64,000 nucleotides of DNA from Branchiostoma lanceolatum. Taxonomy: Eukaryota; Chordata; Leptocardii; Amphioxiformes; Branchiostomatidae. The position numbers and the translations under genes are program-made. Every line of letters starts with the position of its first letter. The first letter of the stretch is position 1. This document shows positions 59,151-64,000 of the stretch, one piece after another. The notes beneath the pieces are model-generated. The model saw only the letters and a program-made list of their open reading frames with translations, did no database searches and was not told the origin of the DNA. Location: assembly GCF_035083965.1 (NCBI RefSeq), contig NC_089724.1:32678352-32742351 (forward strand). Direction: 5' to 3'.

Positions 59151-59479
59151 TGTTTGCCAGAATATGAACTAGTATGTGGAAGAACACAGACACACACTTA
59201 CTACACGGCATTAGAAACACAACAAAAACCGGTTGGGGTATGCAAAAAGAAAACATTCCTATATAGCCTGGATGCCAGAATTCTTTCAGGACCTGAACAG
59301 GCCAGCTACTGAGCTAGCTCCAGGACATGACAACATGTCAGCGGATTGCAATGATTCTTTTATTACAAATCCCCTCAGTTAGACCTTTGATTTGAAAGCG
59401 GAACATGTGTTTCTCTCTCGGTCTTTGTGTGTATTACCATCTGGCATCCAGGTGGGATACTAGTATTAGGGCGGGACTT

Positions 59480-59665
59480 TCTAGACCGCCCACAGCAGGG
59501 CGCAACCAATCGGCCACAGCGGGGCGTAACTCACAGCAGGGCGCAACCAATCGCCGGCAGCGGGGCGTAACTCACAGCAGGGCGCAACCAACTGCCGACA
59601 GCGGGGCGTAACTCACAGCAGGGCGTAACCAACCGCTGACCAGCAGCACGCAACAGGGCAGAGCC
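59480..59665. repeat. 41-bp minisatellite, about four units
   Basis: Unit: ACAGCAGGGCGCAACCAATC followed by GCCGGCAGCGGGGCGTAACTC. It is GC-rich compared with its surroundings. Confidence 0.85.
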
Positions 59666-59977
59666 GACGGCGGTTGACCAATTAATCAAGCTTTTAGGAT
59701 GCCATGTGGCCATTGTGAAGTTTGATCCATTGTTCAAAATCCATCGTCACTCTGGGTTTGATTCCGAAAACCAGGCCACCAAGAACAAAAAGGGGAAGGC
59801 CTAGTGGCTTGGCACTTCTCAAGATAGCAAAGATGAGAAGAAAAGGCGGGCACCTGCGGCATCCGTGGACTTAATATCGACCACCAGCCGTATGAAGCCG
59901 AGGAAAAGGCCAGTAAACGGCCCACACCTTTTCGACAAAGAGCTGGACAGACCGACAGCGAAGACAGCGGTCAAAAG

Positions 59978-62540
59978 GTCAGTACAATTTTAGGTCTCAA
60001 CCTTTTGCACGGCGCATATGTTTCTGTACACACATAGACTCCGTTTCTGTGTTTGATCACCCCGTTATTTCGTGGAGTAATAACAGTCTACATTAATTCT
60101 ATTTTCGAACACAGTGGTTACAAATGACATGCCTTCTAAATGCCTTGCACACTGCGTAGTGGAAAACTGATTTGGTAGCACCCTTTGTCCACCATATACC
60201 TAATTATAATTCGTTTGAATTTTACCGTGTTAGATTTTACCTGCCAAGAAATGGTTTCTTCGCCTGTCGTTTAATTTGTGCAAACTTCTAATACGATTTA
60301 AAAGAGAGGTGATGACTGTCTTGATCTTTTCGACATTGAGATATTTCTTGCAAACTTACAGATTCATAGATATCCTGTTTATATCTCAGCCGACACAAAT
60401 ATCCTAATATGGCAACAGTTCAGTAACCCATGGATAGTGGATGTGCATTGATTTTTTGAAGTTGCAGAAATATTGTTTATTTATTTGTGTAAGTGGATAA
60501 GATCACGTATAACGAGAAACTTCTAGCAGACAAATTAATTTTAACATGTTCAATATAAAGGACGTGTCTAGCCTTTGTATTGGAGATGCTTTCAAGTGTA
60601 GAGTTCAACAACGCAACGTAGAAATTTTATCTAGATAAAACTGATAGACATCCATACATGTTTACATGTTGAATATGGTTGTCATGGAAGAAAATTTCTA
60701 GGAACTGGTTGGTTACACGGTGTTCTACAGTGTTTTCTGTTTGGTATGTATAGGCAATAAAGACAAAAGAATTGCAAAGTATTGCAATATTAATCTTTGT
60801 TCGCTGTGTTTTTTTTCTACAGCAGCTCCTGAATGTAAGATTCTGCAACATAAGTGCTGTGACGACCATCTAAATGGCGACTTAGTTCACGTAAAACACA
60901 TGCAGCCGAACAACGACGATGAAAATTTATTTGGGTAATTTTGGAATAGTCCATTATTGTGATTTCATAAGCATATAAGAGCCGATAGAGTTTTAAAGAT
61001 TTCATAATTTGACGGTTTCACACAATGGAATATTTGTAGGCATACTAAGGATGGCTGCCATAGCTTCTTTTAAACAGTTTGTTAACTGATTTTGGTAGCT
61101 AGAAATCAGATCAAACCGCTGTGGTCGCCAGCTCCACCGACTGTTTCCGTCTTTATACTTGCACAGGCCGACCTAGCTTACGGGACGAGAGCGATGACGA
61201 CGAGATGTTCCTGCCACATTCTACACAGAGATACCGCTGTAGGGGAGGTCGGCAGATCAAGACCTTCTACTGGATGTCGGTGAGACGAGCTGCATCCCTA
61301 GGGGAATCCATAACAGACGTCCGTGCGTGCGTCCGTAACGTCGGGACCGATCGCGAGGGGAGCCACACAACAAGCGTCGTCGACAAAAAGAAGGGAACGA
61401 GAAAGAACCAGATCTGTAGCGGAGCCACGATGTGAAGCCAATAGATTGCGTTGCTACAACCGTTGCTACAGCGAGACAAAACCTGACGCCAGTTAGAAAT
61501 AAATATTACGGACTGACTTGAACATGTTTATTCCACGGATATACTAATATATTGTCTATTTCATTATTTATATTGTGTGTATATAGTAGTAATCTATTGT
61601 ATATGCATATCAAAATCGTACACAAGGCTATTGACCTGGCCGATGACGGTTCTAAACAAACCTGGGGTGGATGTAGCCTGACTACTTCGCGCTCCTAGTG
61701 GCCGGCCCGACGATACCGCTCCCAAGAGGGGGTCATTAACCTCCCCCAGGGAGAGCTTCTGTAAACACAGGCTAGGGGTGGATGTACAAAAATTCAATTG
61801 AAAACCCCAAACGAATATTGTAATAATCAGTGTGCATGAAAGCTGTGATACGATTGCACGCTCTCACCAACTTGCAAGAAGATACGGAAACTGATGTCAG
61901 CATAGCCAGTATCACGTAGTCATAGTCAGTCCGTCTTTAAAGTCTCCTGTGCCAAGTGTACGGAAAGCCTTGTCTCTGTGTCCTTTCTTTATCCTTACTA
62001 TGTTAGTCTTTCGAAGCTTCAAAGATGCAGCTAAAATAACTCGAATTATGCGTTGGTAACATGTCAAGCATTTAATTTTTCTATTGAATGAAGCAAAGCT
62101 TCTAAGAAAAATCAATCAAAAGCAGTGACATATTGTTGTTGCTGCTTTTTGCAAAAATCCGGACATCTTCTTTAAAGCTGTGACTTATTTACCTTTCAAA
62201 ATCAAACTTTCTCATGACAATAAAAGAAGAGCCAGTCTAAGCATGTCATTCATGATAACAAAAACCAAAAACGTTTAAGACATTGAGGAACAGCTGTGAT
62301 GTATAGGTATATATTGCAACATCCAGAAAGTTTATTTCAAACATCGATAAACAGCTGTAAAAGTGTATACTATAACTAGCGCATTTTCTATGCCGTACGC
62401 AGTGGCATTCGTCCTTGCTATAGAAAAGGCCATACCTGCAAGGCGTTGCCAAAAACTAATTCCCTAGGGAATGCGTTCGCGGAAATCCTAGAATATTTGG
62501 CAAACCGAAAGCAGTACTATACAATAGGCTCCGCCCCTGA
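59978..62540. other. Rest of insertion B
   Basis: An exon-like plus-strand frame follows an acceptor at 61147 (RPSLRDESDDDEMFLPHST...) and runs to a stop at 61435. Another short one lies at 60824-60938 (PECKILQHKCCDDHLNGDLV). Their phases do not chain with 57863-59977. No recognised domain or transposase was seen. Confidence 0.25.
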
Positions 62541-62559
62541 GGCGTCGCCAAAAAGGTTA

Positions 62560-63953
62560 CTAGAACACTGCAGCCCTGGAAAAACCAATCCTTGACACTT
62601 TATGGGAAAATCACCCTCGTAAATACTTTAGTAGTGTCCCAGTTCACCCATTTGTTTATGACATTACCGTCTCCTGGAAAAGTTTTTTTCCGTGACTATG
62701 AAAAGACTATTTTCAACTTTATTTGGAATGGCAGACCAGAAAAACTGAAACGCAAAATTGTTTATAACACACATGAAAAGGGAGGTTTAAAATTAATTCA
62801 CTTACCTACTTTTGATCAGACTCGCAAAGCATCGTGGATTCCCAGGATTTTTACTGGAAACTCTTTTTACAAACAAATGCTAAGAGTCTCTAATCCAATA
62901 GCGAACCATGGACTTTTTCCCTTCATGCAGTTGTCTATTGATCATGTTAATCACATTTTTACGCAGTCACCTGTCCCTCCTAATCCTTTCTTTAAAGACG
63001 TTATTAAAGCATGGATATCTTTCCAATTCAAGCCACCTGAAACTCATCAAGAGATTAAGTCACAGTTGTTATGGGGCAACTCAAATATTTTAGTTGAAAA
63101 TAAACCTTTAATATGGAGAAAACCAATAAAACGTGGAATTTTTTATATAAATGACTTGCTGGATACAGAAGGAAAATTGATATGTTACAATGGCTTAGTG
63201 GTAAAATTCGGTTATGTTATGGACAAGTTAGAGTATAATCAATTATTATCTGCAATACCGATGTTCTGGAAAAAAAAACTAGATAAACTACCAACTGTAG
63301 GTCCTATCTTACCCAGCATATCGAATCACTCATGGTTAAAACCAACAAAAATTAATAAAATTATCTATTTGTCATTTCTTCAGAAAGAAAACATTACTTG
63401 TAATCCTGATAATATACAAAGATACTGGGAGGATGAATTTGATATGATTATTCCGTGGAAATATGTTTTTCAACTTATCTATAAGATTACTATATGTCCA
63501 AAATTAAAATTTTTTCAATACAAAATACTCCATAAATTTTTACCAACTAACAAAATGTTATTTATATGGAAAATTAAAGAGAACCCCTTTTGTATAAACT
63601 GTGATAATGAAATAGAAACCGTAAGACATTTATTTTGGGACTGCCCTAGAACTTGTGAATTTTGGAGAAATTTAGAGACATGGTTTAGTATTGTAACAAC
63701 TAGGACTTTAAAACTAAATTATGGAATAGTTATTTTAGGTGATTTATGGGAAAATACTAATTTGATTATTAACTTGTTAATTTTGTTAGCAAAATTTTTC
63801 ATTTTCAAGCAGAGAGGCCAACAACTTGTATTAAATCACTTTATTTCCTTTGTAAAGACACACTACATAACAGAACAAATAATAGCAGAAAGACGAAACA
63901 AGATTGAAACCCATTACCTAAAATGGGACCCACTTAAACTGGCGTTAGATTGA
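62560..63953 (+). mobile_element. L1/Tx1-like LINE, C-terminal part of ORF2
   Basis: It continues the frame broken at 55870: PWKNQSLTLYGKITLVNTLV, FFRDYEKTIFNFIWNGRPEK, HEKGGLKLIHLPTFDQT, and the C-terminal zinc-knuckle FCINCDNEIETVRHLFWDC (Cys-x2-Cys, His, Cys). The frame is open for more than 450 codons to a stop at 63951-63953, noticeably better preserved than the two-stop 5' part. The AT-rich 3' flank runs to the window edge. Confidence 0.85.
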
Positions 63954-64000
63954 TTATCTTTTCCTCATTCTTTATTTGTATTAATGTTGTCTGATGGCTG

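Larger units (their letters stand above)
55871..62560 (-). mobile_element. Insertion B: about 6.7 kb splitting the LINE
   Basis: The LINE frame stops at NYENRLNK and resumes as VTRTLQPWKNQSLTLYGKI, a natural continuation. The right boundary carries GCCCCTGAGGCGTCGCC, the complement of the GGCGACGCCTCAGGGGC start of insertion A. The left boundary has CCGGCGACGTGAGG. The left third holds minus-strand CATAACTC monomers and TATGCAAAT words, as in insertion A. The remainder (57.3-62.4 kb) holds two LINE tails, satellites and possible exons, so it may itself be nested. Confidence 0.6.

Overview
This window looks like nuclear DNA of a cephalochordate (amphioxus, Branchiostoma type). That is inferred from an intron-rich layout, a Not-class homeobox gene with a chordate-type homeodomain, an HSPA12-type Hsp70 relative, and a dense mixture of small inverted-repeat (MITE-like) elements, tRNA-like SINEs and decayed LINEs. 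No bacterial, organellar or viral gene set is visible. Gene models below were built by hand from splice signals and reading-frame phase. They have not been checked against transcripts.

Layout. (1) 1-5.8 kb, minus strand: a multi-exon gene with a helical N-terminal exon and a coiled-coil C-terminal part, unrecognised, running off the left edge. (2) 8.0-17.9 kb, plus strand: a complete seven-exon HSPA12-like gene of 794 codons whose exon phases all agree. Its introns carry SINE-like repeats, a 22-base G run just after a splice donor, and a 1.4-kb minisatellite of 43-bp units. (3) 17.9-25 kb: gene-poor spacer with LINE tails and nested MITEs. (4) 25.06-30.34 kb, plus strand: a complete three-exon Not homeobox gene with an eh1-type Groucho motif; a MITE begins almost directly after its stop codon. 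(5) 30.4-37 kb: repeat territory, including a tandem array near 32.1-33.0 kb into which inverted-repeat elements have inserted with 9-bp target duplications. (6) 37.8-39.0 kb, minus strand: a broken patched-domain (PTCHD-like) gene. (7) 39.4-45.5 kb: nested repeats, with a segmental duplication and a LINE interrupted twice. (8) 45.6-52.5 kb, minus strand: a nine-exon gene encoding a divergent protein-kinase domain (NIK-like in style) joined to a Gly/Ala-rich membrane-type tail, with one in-frame amber codon in the kinase domain. (9) 53.7-64 kb: an L1/Tx1-like LINE, split by a roughly 6.7-kb insertion that carries its own repeats and possible exons.

The genes do not form an evident pathway. 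The most informative parts are the kinase/glycine-zipper gene, the two complete gene models, and the insertion history, which can be read from target-site duplications and interrupted reading frames. The LINE interruptions at 40.4 kb and 62.5 kb share the same terminal sequence, so one repeat family probably hit both LINEs.
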